From contig NZ_JAALLT010000002.1 of the NCBI RefSeq assembly GCF_011059145.1, positions 186,001 to 250,000 on the forward strand: a DNA stretch of 64,000 bases. The letters are read 5' to 3'. Positions within the stretch are counted from its first letter, which is position 1. The number at the start of each line of letters is the position of its first letter. The position numbers and the translations under genes were made by a program. Positions 44,849-53,624 of the stretch are shown here, piece by piece. Origin of the DNA: Halalkalibaculum roseum (GTDB lineage Bacteria; Bacteroidota; Rhodothermia; Balneolales; Balneolaceae). The notes under the pieces were generated by a model. It made no database searches. It was not told where the DNA came from and saw only the letters and a list, made by a program, of their open reading frames with translations.

Positions 44849-46234
44849 ATGAGATTGCGGAAATCGTTTTTAGTATTAGTGTTATTATCATTTGGGCTGA
44901 CCGGCTGTTATACCCAGCTGGAGTATTCCCAGAAAATGAAGAGAGTAACCGATGATCAATCGGATACCGGGTATTCATGGAGTGGGGAGAAAGAAGAGAA
45001 GGCAAATCTTACCGAAGCTGACTCCATCTACATTGCTGAGACATACGGAGCTAAAGTAGCTCCCTATAGAGAAGGCGAGGAAGAGACTACCTATGAAGAA
45101 GAGGATTATATTTCTATTCCCTACAAGGATTATGATGTAGTGGATACCTATGAAGCGTGTGGATGCGATCCCTATAAGGAGTACGTCATTTATAATAACT
45201 ATTATCCTTCATACTGGGATTATTCAGCCTATCATTACAGTCCCTATTTCTATGGCTCGTCATTTTACGCCTACAGCCCTCATTACCATCGCTGGAGATA
45301 TATTCACGGCTATGATCATTTCAGGAGAGGTTTTGGAGCCTGGTATTACCTGACTTTCTACGGTGGTTCTTACTACGGTCCTTTTTACTTTGATCCTTTT
45401 TATTACGGATACTATCCCTATTACAATGGTTTCTATGCCGGATATTACTACAATAATTACTATTACGGGGGTGGAGGTTATGCCGGTTATATCAACAACA
45501 GAAGGTCTGATCGCCGTTACGGACCCAGAAGCATAGGGTCCGACCGTGTCAGAGACGGAAGTACGGCTGTAAGAAATCGCTCTGATATTACCCGAAGCAG
45601 GAAAGACGGCAGTGCCGTACGGTCCAGAACTAACGGTGTTCAAAGAAGCAGGGGAACGATTCAGCGCAACAGTAACACCACTACGATAACGAGAGGAACC
45701 ATTGGAAGTTCAAACAGAACAAGAACCGACTCACGTACACGAAGCCGCGGTACAGTGACACGATCCCGCGGTAATAATTCAAGTGCCGGCGTTAGCAGAA
45801 GCCGAAACGGATCGACATCAAGTATCAATCGGGATTACCGACCGCGTACAAGAACTTCCAGCCTTGGAGTAAACAGAAATAACTCCCTGATGCAGGCTCC
45901 CGCCCGAATCAACCGGGCCGAACTGGAGTCGCGCATTAGACAACAGCGCATAAAAACGCTTAATGATCCCCAAACGAGGCAGAGCTTCTTCGGACGATTA
46001 AAAAGCGTGTTTAAAAACGGAGCGGTTTATAACAATAGCAGCAGGTACAATTCCGGGAGGAGCCGCAGCTTTACAAGACCAAGCAGTAGCCGCTCCAAGA
46101 TTGGCAAAACGAGTCGTTCTTCCAGAAGTTCGTCACGTTCTACTGTGAAGCGCTCGTCCAGCAGCAGTTCGCGATCATCCGGCACACGCTCACGGGGCGG
46201 CTCCAGCAGCAGAAGTCGCGGCAATAATAATTGA
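44849..46234 (+). CDS. Tyr-rich, Arg/Ser-rich lipoprotein of unknown function
   Basis: Family not recognised. The 461 residues begin with a lipoprotein signal (MRLRKSFLVLVLLSFGLTGC). An acidic segment (~50-110) follows, then a Tyr/Gly/Phe-rich stretch (~115-215, many YYN and FYY words). The last ~240 residues are rich in Arg, Ser, Thr and Asn (RSR, SRG, RSSSRS), giving a very basic tail. A GGAGG six bases before the ATG is an unusually strong ribosome site. Such composition suggests a disordered, surface-adhesive or polyanion-binding protein. It lies downstream of the two-component pair and of a 14-mer-like site. Confidence 0.75.
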   Translation: MRLRKSFLVLVLLSFGLTGCYTQLEYSQKMKRVTDDQSDTGYSWSGEKEEKANLTEADSIYIAETYGAKVAPYREGEEETTYEEEDYISIPYKDYDVVDTYEACGCDPYKEYVIYNNYYPSYWDYSAYHYSPYFYGSSFYAYSPHYHRWRYIHGYDHFRRGFGAWYYLTFYGGSYYGPFYFDPFYYGYYPYYNGFYAGYYYNNYYYGGGGYAGYINNRRSDRRYGPRSIGSDRVRDGSTAVRNRSDITRSRKDGSAVRSRTNGVQRSRGTIQRNSNTTTITRGTIGSSNRTRTDSRTRSRGTVTRSRGNNSSAGVSRSRNGSTSSINRDYRPRTRTSSLGVNRNNSLMQAPARINRAELESRIRQQRIKTLNDPQTRQSFFGRLKSVFKNGAVYNNSSRYNSGRSRSFTRPSSSRSKIGKTSRSSRSSSRSTVKRSSSSSSRSSGTRSRGGSSSRSRGNNN

Positions 46235-46349
46235 CAGGCTATCAATCACAGGATCTGAACGTCCGGGGTCTGACTTAAATACACTCTACTCTGAAATTAT
46301 TTTCAGGCTCCGGTAATCTAACCAATAAATAATTACAGGTAGTAATAGT

Positions 46350-47849
46350 ATGTCTAAGAAATTGGTGATAATACCGGCATTGTTGATGTTCATGGCAATC
46401 GGATGGCAGGCAAAAGGACAGGGCGCCACCGATGTGCTGCGCTATAGCGTACAATACCCCAGCTACGATCCGGTGAGTATTGTTATGCCCGGCGTTAGTT
46501 CTGCTACCGGTTTTGGTGCTTACCAGGAAAATCCGGCCACCATGGCTCTGTTTGAAGAGGGATTTTTCTCCTTCGGCCTCAGTAACCGGTATGTAAATGA
46601 AGAGAGTTCTTATCTGGGAACCGGTTCTGAATTCGATGATAACCAGACCAACATCGGGGATATCGGATTGGTATATAAAGTGCCGACCCAAAGGGGCAGA
46701 CTGGTGGTTGGTGGCGGCTACAGCCAGACTTCAGATTTTAACCGTGCCCTTTCCGTAAATGCAAGGAACAATCAATCAACGATCACCGATTTTTATAACA
46801 TCACTGCTGACGACAGTCTGTTCTTTGCCGCTTTTGATGCCTATGCCATTGATTTTTTCACTACCGACAGTACTTTCAGTGAAACGGCTTCTATTTTCAG
46901 AATAGGCTTTAATGAATTTGGACAGTACCCGGGTATAAACCAGAGTATGGAACTTACTGAAAGGGGAGTGATGGGCGAGTATTCAGCATTTGTTGCTACA
47001 GAATTCCAGCAGAACGTTATGGTCGGCGTATCCCTTGGATTGATTAGTGGGGGCTATGACTATGAACGCGAATTCTTAGAGTCGGATGATCAAAACAATT
47101 ATAATTTTCAGTTTATCGATACCGACGGGGACGGGGTAGGCGAAACTGACATCGACAATATACTAAGCTACGATACCATCAGTGCTGATTTCACGGCATT
47201 TACAGCGCGACTGGGACTTCTTTATGAAATAAATCCCAATATCAACATAGGTGCAAGCTATCAGTTCAACGGCAAACTGAGCATTGATGAGGATTACAAT
47301 ACCCTGATAACCTCAACCTTCGATAATGGGGTGGTATTTGAAGATGATGCCCCCGGTCGCTTTTCCTATAAAATCAAACGACCCGATCGCTTCAATCTGG
47401 GTATCACCTTTAAAGAGCTCAATGGGATAAATATATCGCTGTCTGCAGAGAATGTACGCTATTCCCAGGCCCGCATTGAATTTGAAGATATCAGGCTGGG
47501 CGGAGATGAAGATGCCATCAATGACACCATCGAGTCGAATTTTCAGGATGTATTTAATATAAGGGGCGGGCTTGAGTTTGTTATGAGTCCCTATTTCACA
47601 CCAAGGGTTGGTTACGCTTATTTCCCCAGTCCACAGGAGGATGTCGGCAGCGAGCGACAATTTTTTAGCGGTGGTTTTTCAGCTTCCCTGTTCGATAAAG
47701 TTACACTGGATGTTGGAGCACAATATTCGTTCTGGGAAGATCAGAATCAACTCTACAGCTATTTCGATGGTAACAGTGTGGTAGGGGAAACAACCGGTGA
47801 AGATGTAACCCGCTGGAATATCATGGCCGGAGTCAAGATCGCTTTGTAG
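46350..47849 (+). CDS. Outer-membrane beta-barrel, OmpP1/FadL-like
   Basis: Predicted outer-membrane channel for hydrophobic compounds. The 499-residue product has a signal peptide (MSKKLVIIPALLMFMAIGWQ, then AKGQ). It has the early SSATGFGAYQENPATMALFE motif, matching the GAGGAFVADPATLFYNPA-like start of this superfamily, and a barrel of alternating strands ending RWNIMAGVKIAL. A mid-protein Asp-rich loop (DTDGDGVGETDID) may bind calcium. It follows the lipoprotein gene by 115 bp and ends at a terminator. Substrate not assignable. Confidence 0.8.
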   Translation: MSKKLVIIPALLMFMAIGWQAKGQGATDVLRYSVQYPSYDPVSIVMPGVSSATGFGAYQENPATMALFEEGFFSFGLSNRYVNEESSYLGTGSEFDDNQTNIGDIGLVYKVPTQRGRLVVGGGYSQTSDFNRALSVNARNNQSTITDFYNITADDSLFFAAFDAYAIDFFTTDSTFSETASIFRIGFNEFGQYPGINQSMELTERGVMGEYSAFVATEFQQNVMVGVSLGLISGGYDYEREFLESDDQNNYNFQFIDTDGDGVGETDIDNILSYDTISADFTAFTARLGLLYEINPNINIGASYQFNGKLSIDEDYNTLITSTFDNGVVFEDDAPGRFSYKIKRPDRFNLGITFKELNGINISLSAENVRYSQARIEFEDIRLGGDEDAINDTIESNFQDVFNIRGGLEFVMSPYFTPRVGYAYFPSPQEDVGSERQFFSGGFSASLFDKVTLDVGAQYSFWEDQNQLYSYFDGNSVVGETTGEDVTRWNIMAGVKIAL

Positions 47850-47902
47850 CGGAACCTTGGCATAGGAGTTTGTCGCCATACATGGAGAACCTATTTAAAA
47901 GA

Positions 47903-47935
47903 ATGGGAAATTCTTTCTAAGAATCTCCCATTTTC
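47903..47935 (+). terminator. Intrinsic terminator of the OmpP1-like gene
   Basis: ATGGGAAATTCTT (47903-47915) pairs with AAGAATCTCCCAT (47919-47931) with one mismatch and a 3-nt loop, followed by TTTCT. Confidence 0.75.
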
Positions 47936-48224
47936 TATATAAATCTCTCTTCTCTTAGTGTGCATTATTGTAAAGATCGTGTTTTGCCTTCCACTCTATA
48001 ATATTCTTGCACAGCTAAAGCATGTTTCTTGCAGTATATTTCATGCATATAAAACGCTCTAAGTAATTGATAATACTGGTTTAAAGGTATTTAGGCCTAA
48101 AAATATAATGCTTAAATATTGCAAAGGCTTTGCAATATTGAGATAAAATATTTAACTATGTAATTGAGGGATTTTTAATAATTAAAACGGGATACTTAAC
48201 TTAAACTTGATCAGGGGTAACTCT
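47936..48224 (+). other. Leader region of the SusC-SusD locus with two palindromes
   Basis: No gene. It contains the 12-bp palindrome TTTAGGCCTAAA at 48090-48101 and the long palindrome at 48115-48139, in AT-rich sequence. No clear TAnnTTTG box was found, so the promoter is not assigned. Confidence 0.6.
48115..48139 (+). promoter_or_regulatory. Perfect 25-bp palindrome upstream of the SusC-like gene
   Basis: AATATTGCAAAG and CTTTGCAATATT flank a central G at 48127. It lies 85 bp before the start codon and has no T-run. An operator for a dimeric regulator, or a leader hairpin, is more likely than a terminator. Confidence 0.65.
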
Positions 48225-51200
48225 ATGCAACCAAAGTCACCTACCCATTTCTTATTTAATTACTTTAAGTCATATCTAAGCAAGCCCATCTTTTTAACAC
48301 TTACACTCTTACTTTTGGCAGGCTCAGCATATGCACAAACCTTAAATGTGAGCGGGACAGTCACGGATGAAACCACCGGTGAAACATTACCCGGTGTGAA
48401 CGTAGCGATTGTCGGCACCACTACCGGTACTTCTACAAATAGCCAGGGAGGGTATCAATTGACAGCAAGTCCTAATGATACGCTCCGATTTTCATTTGTA
48501 GGTTATCAGACCTCAGTCGTACCTATAAATGGAAGAGCAGTAGTAAATGTGGTCATGTCTCCGGTAATTATCAGTGGTTCACAACTTGTCGTTGTGGGTT
48601 ACAGTACACAGAAGAAAGAAGATTTAACTGGATCTGTATCCGTCGTTGATCTGGAAAGTATGAATTCCCAGCCCAATGCACAGGTCGCTAATCAGCTCCA
48701 GGGTCAGGCCTCCGGTGTTACGGTTATCTCGTCCGGACAACCGGGTGAAGAGCCGGCTCTTAGAATTCGCGGTATTAATACATTTGGGAATAACGAACCC
48801 CTTTATATCGTAGACGGTGTACCGACACAGAATATAAATGATTTGAATAATAATGACATTGCCTCCATGCAGGTACTGAAGGATGCGGCTGCCGCTTCTA
48901 TATATGGATCTCGCGCGGCAAACGGGGTTATTGTTATTACTACCAAAAAAGGACAGGGGGATGTACAGATCAACTATGATGCCTATTACGGTTACCAGGT
49001 TCCCCCAAGCGGTAATGTATGGGATATCATGTCGCCTCAGGATATGGCAAATTCAGTTTGGCAGGCTCAAATAAATGCCGGTATAACACCGAGCCACCCC
49101 CAATATGGCAGCGGTTCTTCACCGGTGCTTCCCGACTTTATTGATCCTCCGGGCTCTATGGCAAGTTCGGTAGATGTTGACAATTATTTCCTGGATCCTT
49201 TCTATACCGATCCTTCACAGCTTGGAACCTTCGTTTATATCACCAGAGCCAACAAGTCAGGCACCGATTGGTTTGATGAAGTTTTCAGTCCGGCAGGTAA
49301 TATGAGTCACAACCTCTCTGTTAGCGGTGGTGGAGATATGGGTAATTACCTGTTCTCTTTCAACTATCGCGATCAGGACGGTACTTTGATGGAACAGCGC
49401 CTGACCCGTTATACGGTTCGTGCAAACACCTCTTTTGATGTATCCGATAATATTCGCATTGGGGAAAACCTGGCATATTCTGTTTCAGAGAATCCGCAGT
49501 TTGGTACACTTGATGAAGACGGACCGATTGGTATGTCATATAGAGAACAGCCCATCATTCCGGTATATGATGTCGGTGGTAACTATGCCGGTACTCATGC
49601 CGAAGGATTGGGGAACCCTCAAAATCCGGTTGCCGTAGCACAACGAACCAGAAATAATGAATTCACCAATAGTCGCCTGTTCGGTAACTTGTTTGCCGAA
49701 GTGGATCTTTGGGAAAATCGCATTCTCTTTAAGACCAGTATTGGCGGTGAGCTCTATTCAGGATCCGGTAATTCATTTATATATCCGCAGTATGAGAATT
49801 CTGAGAACACTACTACAAACCAATACAATGCGGATTCATACTACGGGTACAACTACACGTGGACCAATACAATAAACTACCAGGAAACATTTAATGGTGT
49901 TCACAATGTAGAGGTTCTGCTAGGTACCGAAGCTTACAAGAACTCGGGTCAAAACCTGGGAGGATCCACACAGGACTTTTTCTCTTTCGATCCTAACTTT
50001 ACCAACCTGAGTACCGGTTCCGGAACCAAGACGAACTATAGTTTCCGGTATGAAGATACATTGTTCTCCCTCTTCGGTCGTGTTGATTACAACTATGATG
50101 ACCGATACCTGGTCAGCGGTACGCTGCGCCGAGACGGCTCTTCAAAATTCCTGGACAACCAGTGGGGTCTTTTCCCGGCTGCCAGCATCGGCTGGAGAGT
50201 CACCCAGGAAGACTTTTTCCCTGAGATCGATTGGCTGACCGATTTGAAACTGCGTGCCGGTTACGGGATCATGGGTAACCAGTTGAATGTTGACTCCAAC
50301 AACCCCTACACACTGTTTGCGCCTAACCCGGTTTCAACTTACTACGCGACGGATGGAAGTAACTCCAATAACCAATTGGGCTTCTCCCAATCCAGAATCG
50401 GTAATCCCGGCGCCAAGTGGGAAAAGAATATCAGTACCAACATCGGTATTGATGCTACGCTATTTGATGGAAGACTGGAAGTTATTGCAGATTATTACAA
50501 GAAGGATATTGAAGACCTGCTCTTTAATCCTTCCCTGCCGGCAACTGCAGGTAGTGCCTCACAGCCATTTGTAAATGTGGGTAATATGAGCAATACCGGA
50601 TTTGATCTCTCCCTGAGAACATTTGGTACCTTGACGGGTGAGATACAGTACAATGCTAACGTCTCATTTACGACCTACAATAACGAGATTAAGAAAATCT
50701 CAGATGATGCCCAGTTCTTTGAGCAGGCTTTCAATCGTTTCGGAGCTTCCGGTATTGTTCGAAATGCCGTGGGACATCCCGTTTCTTCATTCTATGGATA
50801 TCAGATCGAGGGGTTCTGGGATGATCAGGGTGAAATCGATGATGCAAACGCTGGCGCACCCAGCGGTACCTACCAAGACGGTATAGGCATCGGTCGCTTC
50901 CGATATGCTGATTTGGATGGTGACGGTCAGATCACTCCGGACGATAGAACCTTCCTTGGAAATCCGAATCCGGACTTTACTTACGGTATCAATTTAGGCT
51001 TGAATTACAAGGCCTTTGACTTCAGCATGTTCTGGTACGGATCACAGGGTAATGATATCTGGAACCAAGTGAAGTGGTGGACCGACTTCTATGCCAACTT
51101 TGGCGGTGCAAAGAGCAATACCTTGCTTTATGATTCCTGGACACCCGATAACCCGAATGCATCCGCTCCGATTCTTGAGGCGGCTACATCATTCAGCAGT

Positions 51201-51503
51201 AACGAGGTTCAGAACTCCTATTATGTTGAAAACGGTTCTTACCTAAGACTGAAGAATTTACAACTGGGTTATACCTTACCTGTAGATGTAATTGAGAAAG
51301 TGGGTCTTTCCAAGCTCCGTATTTACGTACAGGCTGCGAACCTGTTCACTATAACCAATTATAGTGGCCCTGATCCCGAAATTGGGTTCAATCCCAGTAC
51401 AACGGATCCAAATGATGGAGGTTCACCTACAGCTTTCGGTATTGATGAGGGTGCTTACCCGTCACACCGTGAGTTTATCATTGGAATCAATCTCTCGTAC
51501 TGA
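48225..51503 (+). CDS. SusC/RagA-family TonB-linked outer-membrane protein
   Basis: Outer-membrane transporter that works with a SusD lid to import oligomers, usually glycans or peptides. The product is 1092 residues from the ATG at 48225; an upstream TTG at 48207 would add six. The signal peptide ends LLLLAGSAYAQ. A carboxypeptidase-like domain (SGTVTDETTGETLPGVNVAI) is followed by the TonB box QLVVVGYSTQKKEDLTGSVS, the SusC signature LKDAAAASIYGSRAANGVIV and a barrel ending EFIIGINLSY. susD follows after 31 nt. Substrate unknown: no glycoside hydrolase or peptidase lies in the locus. Confidence 0.96.
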   Translation: MQPKSPTHFLFNYFKSYLSKPIFLTLTLLLLAGSAYAQTLNVSGTVTDETTGETLPGVNVAIVGTTTGTSTNSQGGYQLTASPNDTLRFSFVGYQTSVVPINGRAVVNVVMSPVIISGSQLVVVGYSTQKKEDLTGSVSVVDLESMNSQPNAQVANQLQGQASGVTVISSGQPGEEPALRIRGINTFGNNEPLYIVDGVPTQNINDLNNNDIASMQVLKDAAAASIYGSRAANGVIVITTKKGQGDVQINYDAYYGYQVPPSGNVWDIMSPQDMANSVWQAQINAGITPSHPQYGSGSSPVLPDFIDPPGSMASSVDVDNYFLDPFYTDPSQLGTFVYITRANKSGTDWFDEVFSPAGNMSHNLSVSGGGDMGNYLFSFNYRDQDGTLMEQRLTRYTVRANTSFDVSDNIRIGENLAYSVSENPQFGTLDEDGPIGMSYREQPIIPVYDVGGNYAGTHAEGLGNPQNPVAVAQRTRNNEFTNSRLFGNLFAEVDLWENRILFKTSIGGELYSGSGNSFIYPQYENSENTTTNQYNADSYYGYNYTWTNTINYQETFNGVHNVEVLLGTEAYKNSGQNLGGSTQDFFSFDPNFTNLSTGSGTKTNYSFRYEDTLFSLFGRVDYNYDDRYLVSGTLRRDGSSKFLDNQWGLFPAASIGWRVTQEDFFPEIDWLTDLKLRAGYGIMGNQLNVDSNNPYTLFAPNPVSTYYATDGSNSNNQLGFSQSRIGNPGAKWEKNISTNIGIDATLFDGRLEVIADYYKKDIEDLLFNPSLPATAGSASQPFVNVGNMSNTGFDLSLRTFGTLTGEIQYNANVSFTTYNNEIKKISDDAQFFEQAFNRFGASGIVRNAVGHPVSSFYGYQIEGFWDDQGEIDDANAGAPSGTYQDGIGIGRFRYADLDGDGQITPDDRTFLGNPNPDFTYGINLGLNYKAFDFSMFWYGSQGNDIWNQVKWWTDFYANFGGAKSNTLLYDSWTPDNPNASAPILEAATSFSSNEVQNSYYVENGSYLRLKNLQLGYTLPVDVIEKVGLSKLRIYVQAANLFTITNYSGPDPEIGFNPSTTDPNDGGSPTAFGIDEGAYPSHREFIIGINLSY

Positions 51504-51534
51504 TAACATTTTTAAATCATAAAGGTCTAACACG

Positions 51535-53451
51535 ATGAAAAAATTAAGATTATATATCACAGCAGTAATTGTAGTGACAGCAGGGCTGTTTCTATACTCT
51601 TGCGATACGGGAGAATTCCTAAGCACCCCGGCGCTGGGCTCAGTCAGTGAAGAAGTACTTGCTAATGAGAAAGGGGCTGATGCCCTTTTGGTAGGTGCCT
51701 ATGCTGCGCTTAACGGACAAAATATCAGCGGATTTTGGTCAGCCGGTGGTACCAACTGGGTATACGGCAGTGTTGCCGGCGGAGATGCTCATAAGGGCTC
51801 CATTTTAAACGACCAGACACCTATTAATCCGATTATGAGCATGTCTCATACCTCGGCTAACGGTTTCTTCAATGACATTTGGGTTGCTCGTTATGAAGGT
51901 GTTTCTAGGGCTAATTCGGTTATCGCTTTGGTACCGCAGTTGGAAGGAGTCGACGATGCTACCAGTGCGCGAATAGAAGGAGAGGCCCGTTTCCTGCGAG
52001 GCCACTACTACTTCGAGCTGAAGAAATTGTTTAATAATGTGCCTTACATTGATGAAAACACTGAGAATTTCAAACAGCCCAACACGGGTGAAAGTGCGCT
52101 TACCTGGGCGGATATCGAAGCCGACTTCCAGTTTGCTTATGACAACCTGCCTGAAGTACAGAATCAGATTGGCCGTGCGAACAGATGGGCTGCTGCTTCT
52201 TACCTTGCTAAAGCGTACGCTTTCCAGGGCAAGTGGAATGAAGCACGTACGTTATTGACCACAATTATAAATCAGGGTACCAATGCAGCCGGTGTTCCAT
52301 ATGCTCTGCAAGATCATTACGGAGATAATTTCCGAGCTGATGCCGAAAATAGCTCTGAAACAGTTTTTTCAATCCAGTACGTAGGAAAGGACGGTACAGG
52401 TACCATTGATAACTCCAGACAGGAAGATATGCTGAATTACCCATTCGGTAACCCTTTCAACTGCTGCGGATTTTATCAACCTACACAAGATCTGGTAAAT
52501 TCTTTCCGGACAGATGGAACTACAGGCTTGCCATTTCTGGACAATTATAATGACACCATGGTTGACAGTGATATGGGTGTTCCGGCTGACCAACAATTTA
52601 CAATCTATTCAGGCCCGTTAGATCCTAGATTGGACTGGTCTGTAGGACGTCGAGGTGTACCATATCTCGATTGGGGTCCCTTTAAAGGTCAAACCTGGAT
52701 TCGTCAGCAGAGTTATGGCGGTCCATATCATGCCCAAAAGCATGTGTATCGCCAGGAAAATGCTGAAGCTTTCGGTAACCGTAATGAGTGGGCACCCGGT
52801 TCTGCTGTTAACTATGACGTAATACGATTTGCTGATGTGTTACTTTGGGCTGCTGAAGCAGAAATTGAGGGTGGCGGTACTCTCGATCAGGCCCGTCAGT
52901 ACGTAAACCAGGTACGGGGGCGTGTTGCTGATGATGACTACGGCGATGGTTGGGTAACTTATACCGATAACCAACCCTTCGCGGCTGCTGTGGTTGGAAG
53001 TGAAGCCGAGATGACTGCAGTTGATGCCAATACCGGAGATTGGGTCATTCGTACAGATACCGAATCGACTTTTGTACTGCTAGGTGGAGATCCTGCTAAT
53101 GCCGCTAACTGGAATGAGTATGTTGATCCGAATTATGTGATAGATACCTATCCTGCCGGACAAGCTCCTTTCACTAATGCAACCGATGCTCTGGAAGCGG
53201 TTCACTTTGAACGCAAGCTGGAATTGGCCCTGGAAGGTCATCGTTTCTTCGACTTGGTTCGCTGGGGCGAAGCAGCTCAAACACTTAATGCTTTTTATGC
53301 CTATGAAGGTGGACAGCTGGGCTTCAGTGATTTTGCTTCGGGTAATTTCCAGACCGGCAAAAATGAGTATTTTCCTATCCCACAGACTCAGATTGACCTT
53401 ACGCGGGTAGATGGGGAACCGACACTTACTCAAAACCCCGGTTACAATTAA
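51535..53451 (+). CDS. SusD/RagB-family nutrient-binding outer-membrane lipoprotein
   Basis: Surface lid and binding protein of the SusCD transporter. The 638 residues start with a lipoprotein signal ending LFLYSC (Cys23). The N-terminal tetratricopeptide-like part contains IEGEARFLRGHYYFELKKLF and WAAASYLAKAYAFQGKWNEA. The C-terminal family motif is FERKLELALEGHRFFDLVRW followed by GKNEYFPIPQTQIDL. The length is at the upper end of the family. Co-transcribed with the SusC gene and ended by a terminator. Confidence 0.95.
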   Translation: MKKLRLYITAVIVVTAGLFLYSCDTGEFLSTPALGSVSEEVLANEKGADALLVGAYAALNGQNISGFWSAGGTNWVYGSVAGGDAHKGSILNDQTPINPIMSMSHTSANGFFNDIWVARYEGVSRANSVIALVPQLEGVDDATSARIEGEARFLRGHYYFELKKLFNNVPYIDENTENFKQPNTGESALTWADIEADFQFAYDNLPEVQNQIGRANRWAAASYLAKAYAFQGKWNEARTLLTTIINQGTNAAGVPYALQDHYGDNFRADAENSSETVFSIQYVGKDGTGTIDNSRQEDMLNYPFGNPFNCCGFYQPTQDLVNSFRTDGTTGLPFLDNYNDTMVDSDMGVPADQQFTIYSGPLDPRLDWSVGRRGVPYLDWGPFKGQTWIRQQSYGGPYHAQKHVYRQENAEAFGNRNEWAPGSAVNYDVIRFADVLLWAAEAEIEGGGTLDQARQYVNQVRGRVADDDYGDGWVTYTDNQPFAAAVVGSEAEMTAVDANTGDWVIRTDTESTFVLLGGDPANAANWNEYVDPNYVIDTYPAGQAPFTNATDALEAVHFERKLELALEGHRFFDLVRWGEAAQTLNAFYAYEGGQLGFSDFASGNFQTGKNEYFPIPQTQIDLTRVDGEPTLTQNPGYN

Positions 53452-53473
53452 TACTCATTGACAAATTAATTTT

Positions 53474-53500
53474 AAAAGGCAGCTTTCGGGCTGCCTTTTT
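53474..53500 (+). terminator. Intrinsic terminator of the SusCD operon
   Basis: AAAAGGCAGC / GCTGCCTTTT stem with a short loop and T-run, 22 nt after the SusD stop. Confidence 0.9.
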
Positions 53501-53624
53501 TATGTTCAGGATATTTCAAATCTGGTTTACAGTGATATATATTTCAAGGTCACAATGAAATATTCTAACTTCCATTCATAAGGGATGAATCAAGCTCACT
53601 TTCTATAATCTATTCGATGTTATA

